Source of the DNA: Acidobacteriota bacterium
GTDB lineage: Bacteria > Acidobacteriota > Blastocatellia > RBC074
Length of the DNA stretch: 64,000 nucleotides
Reading direction: 5' to 3'
NCBI GenBank assembly: GCA_016196035.1
Contig: JACPYM010000109.1
Coordinates: 1-64,000 of the forward strand
Shown here: positions 34,965 to 43,919 of the stretch, piece after piece
Layout of the letters: the number at the start of each line of letters is the position of its first letter
How positions within the stretch are numbered: the stretch's first letter is position 1
Notes under the pieces: generated by a model
What the model was told of the DNA's origin: nothing
Seen by the model: only the letters and a program-made list of their open reading frames with translations
Databases searched by the model: none
Program-made: the position numbers and the translations under genes

Positions 34965-35780
34965 ATGACGTTTGGCATGCGTGTTGTATTGACCATTGCC
35001 GGTTTCGATCCGTCCGCTGGGGCGGGGACGCTGGCCGACATTAAAACATTGGCAGCCTTCGGTTGTTTTGGCGTCGCGGCGGTTACTTCGTTGACCGCGC
35101 AAAATACGCAGGCCGTGTATGGCGCTTATCATCAACCGGCAACGGTGGTGCGCGCGCAACTCGCGCCGCTGTTAGAGGACTTTGACATCGCGGCGGTCAA
35201 ACTGGGCATGCTGCCCAATCGCGCGATCATTGAAACCGTCGCAGAGATCATCACCGCGCATAAGCTCCCAAACATCGTGCTCGATCCGGTGATCCGTTCG
35301 ACCAGCGGCTACGATTTGATTGACGACGCGGCGCTCACGGCATTGGTTAAATACCTGCTGCCGCTGGCCGACATCATCACGCCCAATCTGCCCGAAGCAG
35401 AACGGCTGACGGGCCTCCCGGTAAAGGATGTAGCGGGGATGCGGCAAGCGGCGAAATATCTGCGCGACAAATCCGCAATCCGCAATCCGCAATCCGCAAT
35501 TCTGATCAAGGGCGGTCATTTGCCGGATGAGGCGACTGATCTGTTTGATGATGGGCAAACTACACACTTGCTCTATGCGCCTAAAATCTCCACACGCAAC
35601 ACGCACGGCACGGGTTGCACACTTTCGTCCGCCATCGCGGCAGGCTTGGCGTTAGGGGCTGAAATGCCGCAGGCGGTGCAACGCGCCAAAGAGTATGTGA
35701 GCGCCGCGCTGCGTAGCGCGCCCGACTTAGGCCACGGCGCTGGCCCCTTGAATCACTGGTTTTCGTTTGAGCAAGGCTGA
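34965..35780 (+). CDS. thiD: Hydroxymethylpyrimidine/phosphomethylpyrimidine kinase
   Basis: 271 residues. Ribokinase-fold ThiD motifs: LTIAGFDPSAGAGTLADIKT, VTSLTAQNTQAV, NIVLDPVIRSTSG, IITPNLPEAERLTG, ILIKGGHLPDEATD and the anion-hole THGTGCTLSSAIAAGLALG. It phosphorylates HMP and HMP-phosphate in thiamine synthesis. Between DVAGMRQAAKYLRD and ILIKGG, four tandem ATCCGCA units are translated as KSAIRNPQSA, apparently an inserted intergenic-type repeat tolerated in a surface loop. An ATG at 34977 is an alternative start. Confidence 0.93.
   Translation: MTFGMRVVLTIAGFDPSAGAGTLADIKTLAAFGCFGVAAVTSLTAQNTQAVYGAYHQPATVVRAQLAPLLEDFDIAAVKLGMLPNRAIIETVAEIITAHKLPNIVLDPVIRSTSGYDLIDDAALTALVKYLLPLADIITPNLPEAERLTGLPVKDVAGMRQAAKYLRDKSAIRNPQSAILIKGGHLPDEATDLFDDGQTTHLLYAPKISTRNTHGTGCTLSSAIAAGLALGAEMPQAVQRAKEYVSAALRSAPDLGHGAGPLNHWFSFEQG
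35471..35498 (+). repeat. Four tandem ATCCGCA units inside thiD
   Basis: Exact 7-bp tandem repeat, four copies, within the coding sequence. The repeat resembles intergenic tandem repeats rather than ThiD sequence. Confidence 0.85.
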
Positions 35781-35808
35781 TCCCCTGGCTTGTTCACTTT
35801 GTTCCTGT

Positions 35809-37929
35809 ATGAGCAATTCTCTGAGTCCAGCAGTCTCCACACCCGCCCCGTTGACCGAGCCTGAACTCGTTGTCCGCCAATCCAGCGAAGAGTTCGCGCC
35901 TTTTGACCCGCAACGCATCACGGATGCGCTCGTCCGCGAAACCCGGATTGCGCCCGAATTGGCGCAGCAAATCAGCCTGGAAATTCAAGAACAACTCCAC
36001 CGCTCCGGCATGCGCGCGTTGACCGCGCCGTTGATTCGCTGTCTGGTGGACGCCAAGCTGCTCGAATACGGCCAGACCGCCGCCTATCGTTTGCACACGC
36101 GGCTGGGCGTGCCGCTGTATGACGTAGATCGCGCCATCCAAGCCGCCCCGCGCGAAACCGAAACGGCCTTGCACGGCCCCGATGGCACGAGCCTCGCGCT
36201 GGCCGCAGAGATCAAACGCGAATACGCCATGCTGGCGGTCTTTTCTGAAACGGTCGCCAACGCGCATCTGGCGGGTGATTTGCACATCGAAAACCTGGGC
36301 GAGATAGATCGCCCGACGACGATGATCGGTTCGCTCGATTTCATCAAACGGTATGGCGTGCGCTTGCCCGGCGGGTTTGCCGGTTCGCGTCCGGCGCGGC
36401 GACCCGAAGTGTTGGCCGCGCATCTGGTCAAACATACGGCGGCGTTGCACGGCTATTTCAGCGAAGCGCTCGCCTGGGATTCGGTCAACTTTGCGATTGC
36501 GCCGCTGCTGGTGGGTCTCAATCAACGCGAGATGAAACAGATCGCGCAGGTGCTGTTGTTTGAATTGTCGGCCCCAGCCGTGGCGCGCGGCGGCCAGTTG
36601 GTGCATTGCGATCTGCATCTGGACTGGGATTGCCCGCCCTATTTGCAAGACGCCCCAGTCGTGGGCGCGGGCGGCGAAAAACAACTGGCGACCTATGGTC
36701 AGCACGTCGCCGTCGCGCGCGATTTTCTCAAAGCGTTTTTTGAAGTTTATCTGGAAGGCGATGGCCAGGGGCTGCCCTTCACCGGCCCGCGCCCAGTGTT
36801 ACATGTCACCGAGGATTTGCTGGCCACCCCCGGCCAGCGCGGCGTGTTGGAATTGATTATGCGCGCCGCCACCGAACGCGGCGGCGTCTTGCTGGTCTTT
36901 GATCGCCCGTTGAATTCGGCGGCGGAAGCGGCTGTCGCCAAAGCTGAAGCGGCGTCGCAGTCCTTTACCGCGCGCTATGGCGTCAACGCCAGCAAGCTGC
37001 AACGCGCGCCCGAAAGCTGGCAATGGCGCGCCGCGCTGTTTTCTGCGGTCGCCATCAATCTGCCACGGCTGGCCTATCGCGCGGCGGGCAGCGAAGCGCG
37101 CTGCTTTGCCTTGCTCAGCGATTTGCTGGAATTGGCCGCCCAGGCTTCGCTGGAAAAGCGCGTCTTTCTGGAAAAGCTGTTGGCGCGCGGCGAAGCAGGC
37201 GCGCTGTCGTTGCTGGCCATGCGGCAGGATAACGAACAGTTTCTGCCGCTCGGCTGGACGGCGCACGCCCTCTGTCCAGTGGGTCTGGCTGAACTGACAC
37301 AAGGCCTCACCGGCAAGGCCCTGGGTGCTGACGCCAGCGCCAATGAATTTGCCGCGCGCATTGCCGCGCACTTGCACCAGGAAGCCGAACGGCTCTCGCT
37401 CAAACACAAAGTCCGCTTCCATATCGCCGAATCGCACGACCTGAGCGCCCCGCATCGTTTCGCGCGGCTCGACCTGCGCCACTATGACGGCGCGGTCTTT
37501 CAAGCGCTGAGTTTGGAATCTGCCGCCGAAGAAGAGGTCTTTTACACCAACGCGCTCAAGCTGCCGATTCAGCATCGGCTGAATTTGCTGGAACGGTTGA
37601 AGCTGGAGGGAGATTTGCAGGCGGGCAATATCTGGGGCGGCGCTTCGGCCTTGTGGCTGGGCGAAAGCGTGCCGACGCTCGAACGGTTATTGGCGCTGCT
37701 GCTGCTGGTGTTTCATCAAACGCAACTGCCGGCGTTAGCGCTGGCGCCTGAATTTACGATCTGTCTGGCCTGTCTGAACGCGACGCGCGGGCCAAGCACG
37801 ACTTGCCCGCAATGTGGCTCAGCCCGGCTCGACAACCTCGCGTTAGCCGCCAATCGCTATAGCTATGTTTCAACCTGGCCGCGCTGGATGCAGCGCAAAT
37901 TGCAGATGCGGCGGCGCGATGAAATCTAG
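35809..37929 (+). CDS. NrdD-like anaerobic ribonucleotide reductase homologue lacking radical and thiyl sites
   Basis: 706 residues from the ATG at 35809. ATP-cone at 20-100 (VVRQSSEEFAPFDPQRITDA). The NrdD barrel is recognisable: EYAMLAVFSETVANAHLAGD, LHIENLGEIDRP, VARGGQLVHCDLHLDWDCP and SAVAINLPRLAYRAAG. A zinc site CLAC-x10-CPQC closes the protein. But the glycyl-radical loop (RVxGY in NrdD) reads ANRYSYVSTWPRW with no glycine, and the MCCRL-type active-site cysteines upstream of AINLPR are absent. It therefore cannot work by the known class III mechanism. No NrdG activase is adjacent. Possibly a regulatory pseudoenzyme. Confidence 0.8.
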   Translation: MSNSLSPAVSTPAPLTEPELVVRQSSEEFAPFDPQRITDALVRETRIAPELAQQISLEIQEQLHRSGMRALTAPLIRCLVDAKLLEYGQTAAYRLHTRLGVPLYDVDRAIQAAPRETETALHGPDGTSLALAAEIKREYAMLAVFSETVANAHLAGDLHIENLGEIDRPTTMIGSLDFIKRYGVRLPGGFAGSRPARRPEVLAAHLVKHTAALHGYFSEALAWDSVNFAIAPLLVGLNQREMKQIAQVLLFELSAPAVARGGQLVHCDLHLDWDCPPYLQDAPVVGAGGEKQLATYGQHVAVARDFLKAFFEVYLEGDGQGLPFTGPRPVLHVTEDLLATPGQRGVLELIMRAATERGGVLLVFDRPLNSAAEAAVAKAEAASQSFTARYGVNASKLQRAPESWQWRAALFSAVAINLPRLAYRAAGSEARCFALLSDLLELAAQASLEKRVFLEKLLARGEAGALSLLAMRQDNEQFLPLGWTAHALCPVGLAELTQGLTGKALGADASANEFAARIAAHLHQEAERLSLKHKVRFHIAESHDLSAPHRFARLDLRHYDGAVFQALSLESAAEEEVFYTNALKLPIQHRLNLLERLKLEGDLQAGNIWGGASALWLGESVPTLERLLALLLLVFHQTQLPALALAPEFTICLACLNATRGPSTTCPQCGSARLDNLALAANRYSYVSTWPRWMQRKLQMRRRDEI

Positions 37930-37950
37930 CTTTCAAGCTGAAGAGAATCT

Positions 37951-38258
37951 GCCGCAGATATACGCAGGCAACCGCAGATAACTGAAAGTCTGTGCGTAAT
38001 TCCGACCTTGTGTTTACAAGGGGTTTAGCGCCAGCTGCGCGGCCTGTTTATAGTTGCGGTGAGCAGCGCTTCCCAAGCTCCAGCGGAGCGACATCTGACA
38101 CATGCCGCTCCGCTGGAGCTGGCGCGCAATCATCACGCGGCTTCTATAAACATTTGGCTCCGCTGGAGCCGGATTCGGTGCTTTCTGAATTACGCACACT
38201 CTTCAGGTAACTGAAAGTCTGCCAAATTTGATCTGCGTTTTTCAGCGTTTATCTGCGG
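37951..38258. repeat. Nested palindromes: CCAGCGGAGCG element inside an ATCTGCGG element
   Basis: Outer element: CCGCAGATA (37952-37960) against TATCTGCGG (38250-38258). Inside it, a 14-nt direct repeat TAACTGAAAGTCTG (37979-37992 and 38208-38221) flanks a second palindrome. The inner arms are 37992-38002 with 38187-38197 (11 bp perfect) and 38076-38090 with 38106-38120 (15 bp perfect). TGTTTATAG and CTATAAACA add an intermediate stem. The inner element shares its core with 40695-40747. The direct repeat suggests insertion with target duplication. Confidence 0.75.
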
Positions 38259-38259
38259 C

Positions 38260-40416
38260 TCAATTCCCGCTCAACACCCGCACCGTCATGTCACGCCGTG
38301 CCTGATTGCCAAAATAGTCTTCCGCGAAAACACGCACCATGTATGTGCCCGCCGCCAATTGTCCGGTCTCCCAAAACTCTGCGCGTGCCAGGCCGTCGCG
38401 CACTACATTGGTAACGATGTAAACAAAGATCGTCTGTCCCGTGTAGCCGGATTGGCTGCCCTCCGCATACGCCAACGCGACACCGTTGGCAGCATCCGGC
38501 AAGCGTTCAAAGATCAAGTTGTAATGCGGCTGTGCAAACCCGCGCGCCGCCGTGCCGTCGGCATTGAAGACCTGATAACCCAACCTGTACAGCCCCAACC
38601 GCCGCTGGCGCGCATTGCCATCGGCCTGATCGTAAGCTTGCACGAGGATGCGCACGCGGCCTTGCACTGTGAGCGGTTCAGCCGGTGGTGGCGACGCTTT
38701 CCGCTTGGCGGCGGCGGTTGCCGGAGCAGGCCAATCAAGCCGCGCGCCCGTTTCGGTCAACAGGCTGACGCGCTCAATCGTTGGCGCAACCGTATCGCTG
38801 AGGCCGGGCAGTTGCAGCGCGGCCAGCGCGTTGACCTCGCTGCTGGCAGGCCCGGCAATCAGGTGCACATGATTCAAACGATTGAGCGTGCCCAGCGCCG
38901 CGCCTTCATTGATGCGTGTTCCCCGTCGGATGCGCAATCCGGTCAGTTGCCCTTGCACATCGCGGCGAAAGAGAAAGCCCTGATTCTCAATGTCAAAAAA
39001 CGGCGCATCGTTTTGATCGCGCCCCAGCCGCAAATGAATGTAACCCAGTAACGGCAGCCGCAAACGTTCGCGCGTTGTATTGAAACCTTCGACCGCCAAT
39101 GGTCGCGTGACGCGTTCGCCGTGCAAGGCATAGACCGTCTCGCCATACGCGCCAGGAATGTCCAACCCGTTGTGAAACCAGGCGTCGCCTTCTGCCGAAC
39201 GTTCGCCACGTATTTCGCCGAAGGTGCCCGCGATTTCGCGCCGCGCTTCGGGTGGTTGATAGGGCCAACGCGCAGGCACACGCCGCCGCACCTCGGCGGC
39301 CTTGACCAACGCTTCTTCCGGTTTCGCCGTGCGGCCCAACGTCACACCCGCTGGGATGAACGCCCGCAAAAAGCCATTGCCGTTATCGGCAACGAACGGC
39401 ACGTCAGCGCGCGTAAACGCCAAGCCCAGCGGACGATTTAGCCGCGCCTCACGCAATGCGCCATCCACCAAACCAACTGGATAGCCGCCCGCAATCGTGC
39501 TGACCGCCGGTTGCTCTCCAAACGTCAACAAGCGCAGCGTCGAGCTAGCCGCATCCGCAATCGCCAGCGCCCCATCGCGCCGCCACGCCAACGCCACCGG
39601 TTCGGCAAAGCCCGCATTCAACGGCGCGCCATCACGCATATCCCATTCGCCCGTTCCCGCCAACGTTGTCACCGTGCCATCCAGCGTCACGCGGCGAATG
39701 CGATGATTGCCCGTATCGGCCACGATGAGCGCTCCGTCACGTGCCACGACCAATCCGCACGGCGTATCGAACAAAGCGCCAAGCCCTGCGCCATCGCGAT
39801 AGCCGGGTTCATTGCCACCCGCCAACGTGCGCATTTGGCCTGCGGCATCAATCACGCAAATGCGGTCGTTGTAGGTATCCGCCACAAAGATCATCCCGGC
39901 AGGCGCAACCGCAACACCAATGGGGCCATTGAGCCGCGCGGCATTGGCTGGGCCTTCGCCGCGCCCGCTCACATTTGGCTGGCCCGCGATGGTCGTGACG
40001 CTGCCATCGGCAACGTTGACACGCACAATCGTCTGCGCCCCCGTGTTGGCGACGATCAACGAACCATCGGGCGCGACCGCCAGCGCCGAAGGCATATCCA
40101 GCTTTTCCGTGACCAGCGCCAGGCGTCCGTCGCTTCCCACCCGATAAATGCGCCCGCCCAAACCATCGGTCACATACACTTCGTCGTCATCGCCCACCGC
40201 CACGCCAAACGGATCGGCCAACGCATTGGCCGTCAGTTGCGGCCCCGCGCCCGCGACGGTGACGGCATTGACCAACAGCCTGATCGGACGCACGCGCAGC
40301 CACCATTGCCAAGCCAGCCAGCCAGCGGCGCAGGTCAACAGCGTCAGCCCAGCGATTGCCAGCCATTGTTTTGGTGAAAGGTCTTGTGTGAAGGCGTGTG
40401 CTTTGGAGGAGTTCAT
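38260..40416 (-). CDS. Membrane-anchored NHL-repeat protein with M23-like domain
   Basis: 718 residues. One N-terminal transmembrane helix (WLAIAGLTLLTCAAGWLAWQ). Residues 50-360 are NHL propeller repeats (DPFGVAVGDDDEVYVTDGLG, GPIGVAVAPAGMIFVADTYN, and others). Residues about 400-560 resemble an M23/LytM peptidase: WFHNGLDIPGAYGETVYALH (HxxxD), GYIHLRLG, GTRINEGAALGTLN and NHVHL (HxH), so zinc ligands seem retained. A beta-rich C-terminal part follows. Faces the periplasm; may bind or cut peptidoglycan or another peptide. Stands alone on this strand. Confidence 0.8.
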   Translation of the reverse strand: MNSSKAHAFTQDLSPKQWLAIAGLTLLTCAAGWLAWQWWLRVRPIRLLVNAVTVAGAGPQLTANALADPFGVAVGDDDEVYVTDGLGGRIYRVGSDGRLALVTEKLDMPSALAVAPDGSLIVANTGAQTIVRVNVADGSVTTIAGQPNVSGRGEGPANAARLNGPIGVAVAPAGMIFVADTYNDRICVIDAAGQMRTLAGGNEPGYRDGAGLGALFDTPCGLVVARDGALIVADTGNHRIRRVTLDGTVTTLAGTGEWDMRDGAPLNAGFAEPVALAWRRDGALAIADAASSTLRLLTFGEQPAVSTIAGGYPVGLVDGALREARLNRPLGLAFTRADVPFVADNGNGFLRAFIPAGVTLGRTAKPEEALVKAAEVRRRVPARWPYQPPEARREIAGTFGEIRGERSAEGDAWFHNGLDIPGAYGETVYALHGERVTRPLAVEGFNTTRERLRLPLLGYIHLRLGRDQNDAPFFDIENQGFLFRRDVQGQLTGLRIRRGTRINEGAALGTLNRLNHVHLIAGPASSEVNALAALQLPGLSDTVAPTIERVSLLTETGARLDWPAPATAAAKRKASPPPAEPLTVQGRVRILVQAYDQADGNARQRRLGLYRLGYQVFNADGTAARGFAQPHYNLIFERLPDAANGVALAYAEGSQSGYTGQTIFVYIVTNVVRDGLARAEFWETGQLAAGTYMVRVFAEDYFGNQARRDMTVRVLSGN

Positions 40417-40485
40417 CGGGAGCCAGTTTAGCGGCCAGCTACAAACGAGGCAAAATTATCGAGACGTAGGGCGTCGGTCGCCCCA

Positions 40486-40906
40486 CCCTGGGTACGCGGC
40501 GCTTCCAGCGTGCAGGCGTGGCCCGGAACGGGCTGATGCCAGGGGAAAACCCTCCGGTATGATCGCGTCCTTGTCATTACCCACATTTTTTGATTTGGCT
40601 CGAAGCCAGAATTTTCGAGGTTTCTTTGAGAAAAGTGGCGCCTCTCTTGGCTCCGTAGGAGCCGGATATTTATAGCTCGGGCGGTTCGTTGTTTCCCAAG
40701 CTCCAGAGGAGCGACATTTGACAGATGTCGCTCCGCTGGAGCTTGGGGGTGATTTTGGCCTGAATGCTATAAACACCCCGCCCCGCTGGGGCGAAGAGCA
40801 GGAGCCGTCCCTGAAATCAAAGACCAGGAAACTGGAAAAATGTGGGTAATGACAAGGATCGCGTCTTCTGCCACGTCTGCACGCTGGAAGCGCTGCGTAC
40901 CCAGGG
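40486..40906. repeat. Composite 420-bp inverted repeat upstream of the MocR gene
   Basis: Three nested stems. Outer arms 40486-40522 and 40870-40906 match at 35 of 37 positions. Middle arms 40569-40590 and 40836-40857 are perfect over 22 bp. Inner arms 40695-40717 and 40725-40747 match at 22 of 23, and share the CCCAAGCTCCAG..GGAGCGACAT core with the nested element near 38.1 kb. No gene lies inside. It may be several elements inserted into each other. Confidence 0.85.
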
Positions 40907-41015
40907 GCACCCAAATTGGCTGGCTGAAATTGGCCCGCAATTGGCTGTTTACGTTCTCAACTTGTTGACTAAAATGGCACGCACTACTGGGCCAATTGTA
41001 GAAAGGATGCGAACG

Positions 41016-42545
41016 ATGATTTTCGAACTCGACCGGCAGAGCCATACGCCGCTGTATACGCAGATCGCGGCGCAGATGCGCCAGATGATACGGCACGGCG
41101 CGCTCAACATTGGCGACCGCTTGCCGCCCAACCGCGAACTGGCGCAAACGCTCGGCGTCAATCGCAGCACTGTGGCGACGGCTTATGACGAATTGCTGGC
41201 GGACGGTTTGATTGCCGCGCGCGTGGGCAGCGGGACATACGTGGCGGCTGTCCCCATCACGTCCTTGCGCGCGCAGCCGGAAACCGTTGCGCCAGCGCCA
41301 CCACGCCTGGCCCCGCTTAATTGGGAAGCCGTCTTGCCGGAACTCAAGGTGAACGAATTTCTGGCGAGCCGCGAAGCGTTGCGCCGCAAAGACAGCCTGG
41401 TCTTCACCCACGCGCTGCCCGCCGCCGAATTGTTCCCGCTGGACGAATTCCGCCGCTCGGTCGAACGTGTGTTGCGCCGCGACGGGCGCGCGCTGTTGCA
41501 ATACGGCGCGAGCGGCGGCTACGAAGCTTTGCAGCAATATCTGCAACAGCAAATGGCGCTGGTGGGCATCCGCGCGGAACCGGATGAAATGTTGCTGACC
41601 AGCGGTTGTCAGCAGGCGCTGGATTTGTTGCGGCAAACGCTGTTGCAACCGGGCGATGAGGTCATCGTCGAGAATCCGACCTATCCCGGCGCGCTCAGCC
41701 TGTTTTGCCAGCCGCAGTACAAGTGCATTGGTGTGCCGGTTGACGCGCAAGGGCTGAACCTCAACGCGCTGGAAGAAGTCTTGCAACGGCGCAGGCCGAA
41801 GCTGATTTATGTGGTGCCGACCTTTCACAACCCGACCGGTGTAACGATGGATTTGGCGGCGCGGCGGCGTTTGCTGGAACTGGCGGCGCAATACCGCGTG
41901 CCGCTTGTCGAAGATGAAATTTACCGCGACCTGCGGTACGAGGGCGCGGCGCTGCCCTCGTTAAAGGCGCTCGATCAATACGGCGTAGTGATTTATCTCA
42001 ACAGTTTCTCGAAAGTCTCGTTCCCAGGCTTGCGTGTGGGTTGGGTCGTCGCGCCCCGGCTGTTGATCGAGCATTTGCAGTCCCTGCGACAACGCACCGA
42101 TATGCACGGCAACCTTTTGTCCCAAGCGGCGCTGGCTGATTTCGCGCGACAGGGGTTATTGAACAAACACTTGCAACGGTGCCGCCGCAATTATGTGCAA
42201 CGGCGCGATGCATTGCTGACGTCTTTGGGCAAACACCTGCCAACCGATTCCACCTGGACGCAACCAGAAGGCGGGCTGGCCGTATGGGTGCGCCTGCCCG
42301 AAGGCGTCAATGCCGAAATGCTGCTGGCCCAGGCGCAATTGCAAAACATCTATTTCACACCGGGCACACGCTTTTATGCGTGTGGCGCGCGCACCAACAC
42401 GCTGCGGCTGTCCTTCACAATGGTGACGGCGGCTCAAATCGAAGAAGGCGTTAAACGTTTAGGCAAGCTGATTGAAGTCCAGTTAAAAACTATGTCACCG
42501 GCACACACGACTAAAAGTTTAATGGCGCGCAAGGCGCTGGTGTGA
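41016..42545 (+). CDS. MocR-type GntR regulator fused to aminotransferase
   Basis: 509 residues from the ATG at 41016, chosen for AAGGA upstream and the standard opening MIFELDRQSHTPLYTQIAAQ. A GntR winged helix is at 10-80 (LPPNRELAQTLGVNRSTVAT, DGLIAARVGSGTYV). A class I aminotransferase fold follows: LLTSGCQQALDLLRQTLLQ, YVVPTFHNPTGVTM and YLNSFSKVSFPGLRVGW, with the PLP lysine in SFSK. MocR proteins sense PLP or amino-acid adducts and control nearby genes. The downstream run of small enzymes, including a PLP decarboxylase, could be its targets. Confidence 0.92.
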   Translation: MIFELDRQSHTPLYTQIAAQMRQMIRHGALNIGDRLPPNRELAQTLGVNRSTVATAYDELLADGLIAARVGSGTYVAAVPITSLRAQPETVAPAPPRLAPLNWEAVLPELKVNEFLASREALRRKDSLVFTHALPAAELFPLDEFRRSVERVLRRDGRALLQYGASGGYEALQQYLQQQMALVGIRAEPDEMLLTSGCQQALDLLRQTLLQPGDEVIVENPTYPGALSLFCQPQYKCIGVPVDAQGLNLNALEEVLQRRRPKLIYVVPTFHNPTGVTMDLAARRRLLELAAQYRVPLVEDEIYRDLRYEGAALPSLKALDQYGVVIYLNSFSKVSFPGLRVGWVVAPRLLIEHLQSLRQRTDMHGNLLSQAALADFARQGLLNKHLQRCRRNYVQRRDALLTSLGKHLPTDSTWTQPEGGLAVWVRLPEGVNAEMLLAQAQLQNIYFTPGTRFYACGARTNTLRLSFTMVTAAQIEEGVKRLGKLIEVQLKTMSPAHTTKSLMARKALV

Positions 42546-42554
42546 AGCAGCGTT

Positions 42555-42653
42555 GTACAGCAGGCTGCCAGCCTGCTGTTGCCTAGCGCATACAGCAACA
42601 TCACATCCATTACGTCACTCATCACGCAACAGCAGGCTGGCAGCCTGCTGTAC
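42555..42653. repeat. Perfect 28-bp inverted repeat with self-complementary arms
   Basis: Positions 42555-42582 and 42626-42653 are exact reverse complements around 43 nt. Each arm also folds on itself (CAGCAGGCT with AGCCTGCTG). Intergenic between MocR and the DinB-like gene. Confidence 0.9.
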
Positions 42654-42672
42654 GATACAAACAGGTAACACT

Positions 42673-43143
42673 ATGAGCGATCTATCCAACACCGTTGCAA
42701 CTGGCTTTAGCGCTTCGTTTCAGGAGTTTGCCAAGCGCGTTCACACACTGGCCGAGCCATTGAGTGAAGAACAGTTTTGGCGCAAGCCGTATCCGTATGG
42801 CAACAGCTTCGGACATCTGGTGCTGCATCTGACCGGCAATTTGAGCTACTACATCGGCGCGCAAATCGCGGGCACCGGTTATGTGCGCGACCGTGACCGC
42901 GAATTCACCGACAGCCAGCCGCTGTCGAAGGCCGAAGCCCTGCGCCGCTTTGACGAGACCATTGACATGGTCGTGCGCACGTTGGCCGCGCAAACCGCTG
43001 CATCGTGGTCACAGGCATACGAAGCCGTCGGCGCGGCGATGTGCCCAAATCGGTTCAGCATTGTTGCGCGCTGTTCGGCGCACCTGTTTCATCACATCGG
43101 GCAGATGATTTATCTGACAAAAGAATTCGCCAAAGAGAGCTAA
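42673..43143 (+). CDS. DinB-superfamily protein
   Basis: 156 residues from the ATG at 42673. Four-helix DinB/YfiT fold with metal-site histidines in FGHLVLHLTGNLSYYIG and HLFHHIGQMIYLTKE. EQFWRKPYPYGNS matches the DUF1572-like branch. Usually a metal-dependent thiol S-transferase or of unknown role. Located between a palindrome and a DJ-1 family gene. Confidence 0.85.
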   Translation: MSDLSNTVATGFSASFQEFAKRVHTLAEPLSEEQFWRKPYPYGNSFGHLVLHLTGNLSYYIGAQIAGTGYVRDRDREFTDSQPLSKAEALRRFDETIDMVVRTLAAQTAASWSQAYEAVGAAMCPNRFSIVARCSAHLFHHIGQMIYLTKEFAKES

Positions 43144-43161
43144 CAAGGAAGAGACAGGCTT

Positions 43162-43779
43162 ATGAAAATCGCGCTGGTGATCTTCGATCAATTCACCGAC
43201 CTGGATTTGTTTTTGATGTGGGACTTATTCAACCGCGTGCGGCTGCCCGCTTGGCAGGTCAGCATCGTGGGCGAGCGGCCAGAGCACATTTCCACCACCG
43301 GCATGACCGTGCAAACGCACGAACGGATTGAAGCCGCCAATACGGCGGACGTGGTCTTGTTCGTCAGCGGTCAAGGCACGCGCGCCAAGATGAACGACTC
43401 GGAATGGTGCGCGCGCTTTCAGCTTGATCCGCAGCGGCAGATGATCGGTTCCATCTGTTCGGGTTCATTGTTGCTGGCCGCGCTGGGCTTGCTGGCCGGT
43501 CAAACGGCGACGACCTATCCGACTTCCAAACAAGCGTTGGAACGCTTTGGCGTGACGGTCGAAGAAAAGCCGTTTGTGCAACACGGCAACGTCGCCACGG
43601 CGGGCGGCTGCCTGGCCGCGCAATATCTCGTCGGTTGGGTGATCGAAGCGAAGGCCAGCCGCGCATGGAAAGAGTTGGTCTTGAAATCCATTCAGCCGGT
43701 CGGTGAGGGCTTGCGCTTTGCCGACGCGGAACAACTAGGCAAGCTGTACGCCCCGGTCTCAAGGTCCAATGCCGCCTAA
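43162..43779 (+). CDS. DJ-1/PfpI-family protein
   Basis: 205 residues, AAGGAAGAG upstream. The nucleophile-elbow cysteine is in IGSICSGSLLLAALGLL, the usual place for DJ-1/PfpI. IALVIFDQFTDLDLFLMWDL starts the flavodoxin-like fold. It could be an isonitrile hydratase-like or chaperone/deglycase member; the substrate is unknown. Followed immediately by a long hairpin. Confidence 0.88.
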   Translation: MKIALVIFDQFTDLDLFLMWDLFNRVRLPAWQVSIVGERPEHISTTGMTVQTHERIEAANTADVVLFVSGQGTRAKMNDSEWCARFQLDPQRQMIGSICSGSLLLAALGLLAGQTATTYPTSKQALERFGVTVEEKPFVQHGNVATAGGCLAAQYLVGWVIEAKASRAWKELVLKSIQPVGEGLRFADAEQLGKLYAPVSRSNAA

Positions 43780-43780
43780 A

Positions 43781-43844
43781 GTTCAGAGTTCACGCTTCAG
43801 CGTGTCTGTCACGCTTCAGACACGCTGAAGCGTGAACTCTGAAC
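43781..43844. repeat. Perfect 28-bp hairpin after the DJ-1 gene
   Basis: Positions 43781-43808 pair exactly with 43817-43844 around an 8-nt loop. It begins one base after the stop region of the DJ-1 family gene. It could terminate transcription, though no U-run follows. Confidence 0.9.
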
Positions 43845-43919
43845 AACGCCTTCGATTCTTAATGTAAAGCCAATGACGCAAAGGGTGAGATCAGAAGCAT
43901 CAGGGAACAAGAGTCAACG

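Noticed and set aside
35471-35498. CRISPR-like short repeat
   Set aside because: Units are 7 bp, directly abutting with no spacers and inside thiD. No cas genes are in the window.
40767-41891. 374-codon minus-strand frame opposite the MocR gene
   Set aside because: It covers a clear GntR-aminotransferase gene on the other strand, and its product is Gln/Arg/His-rich without recognisable motifs.
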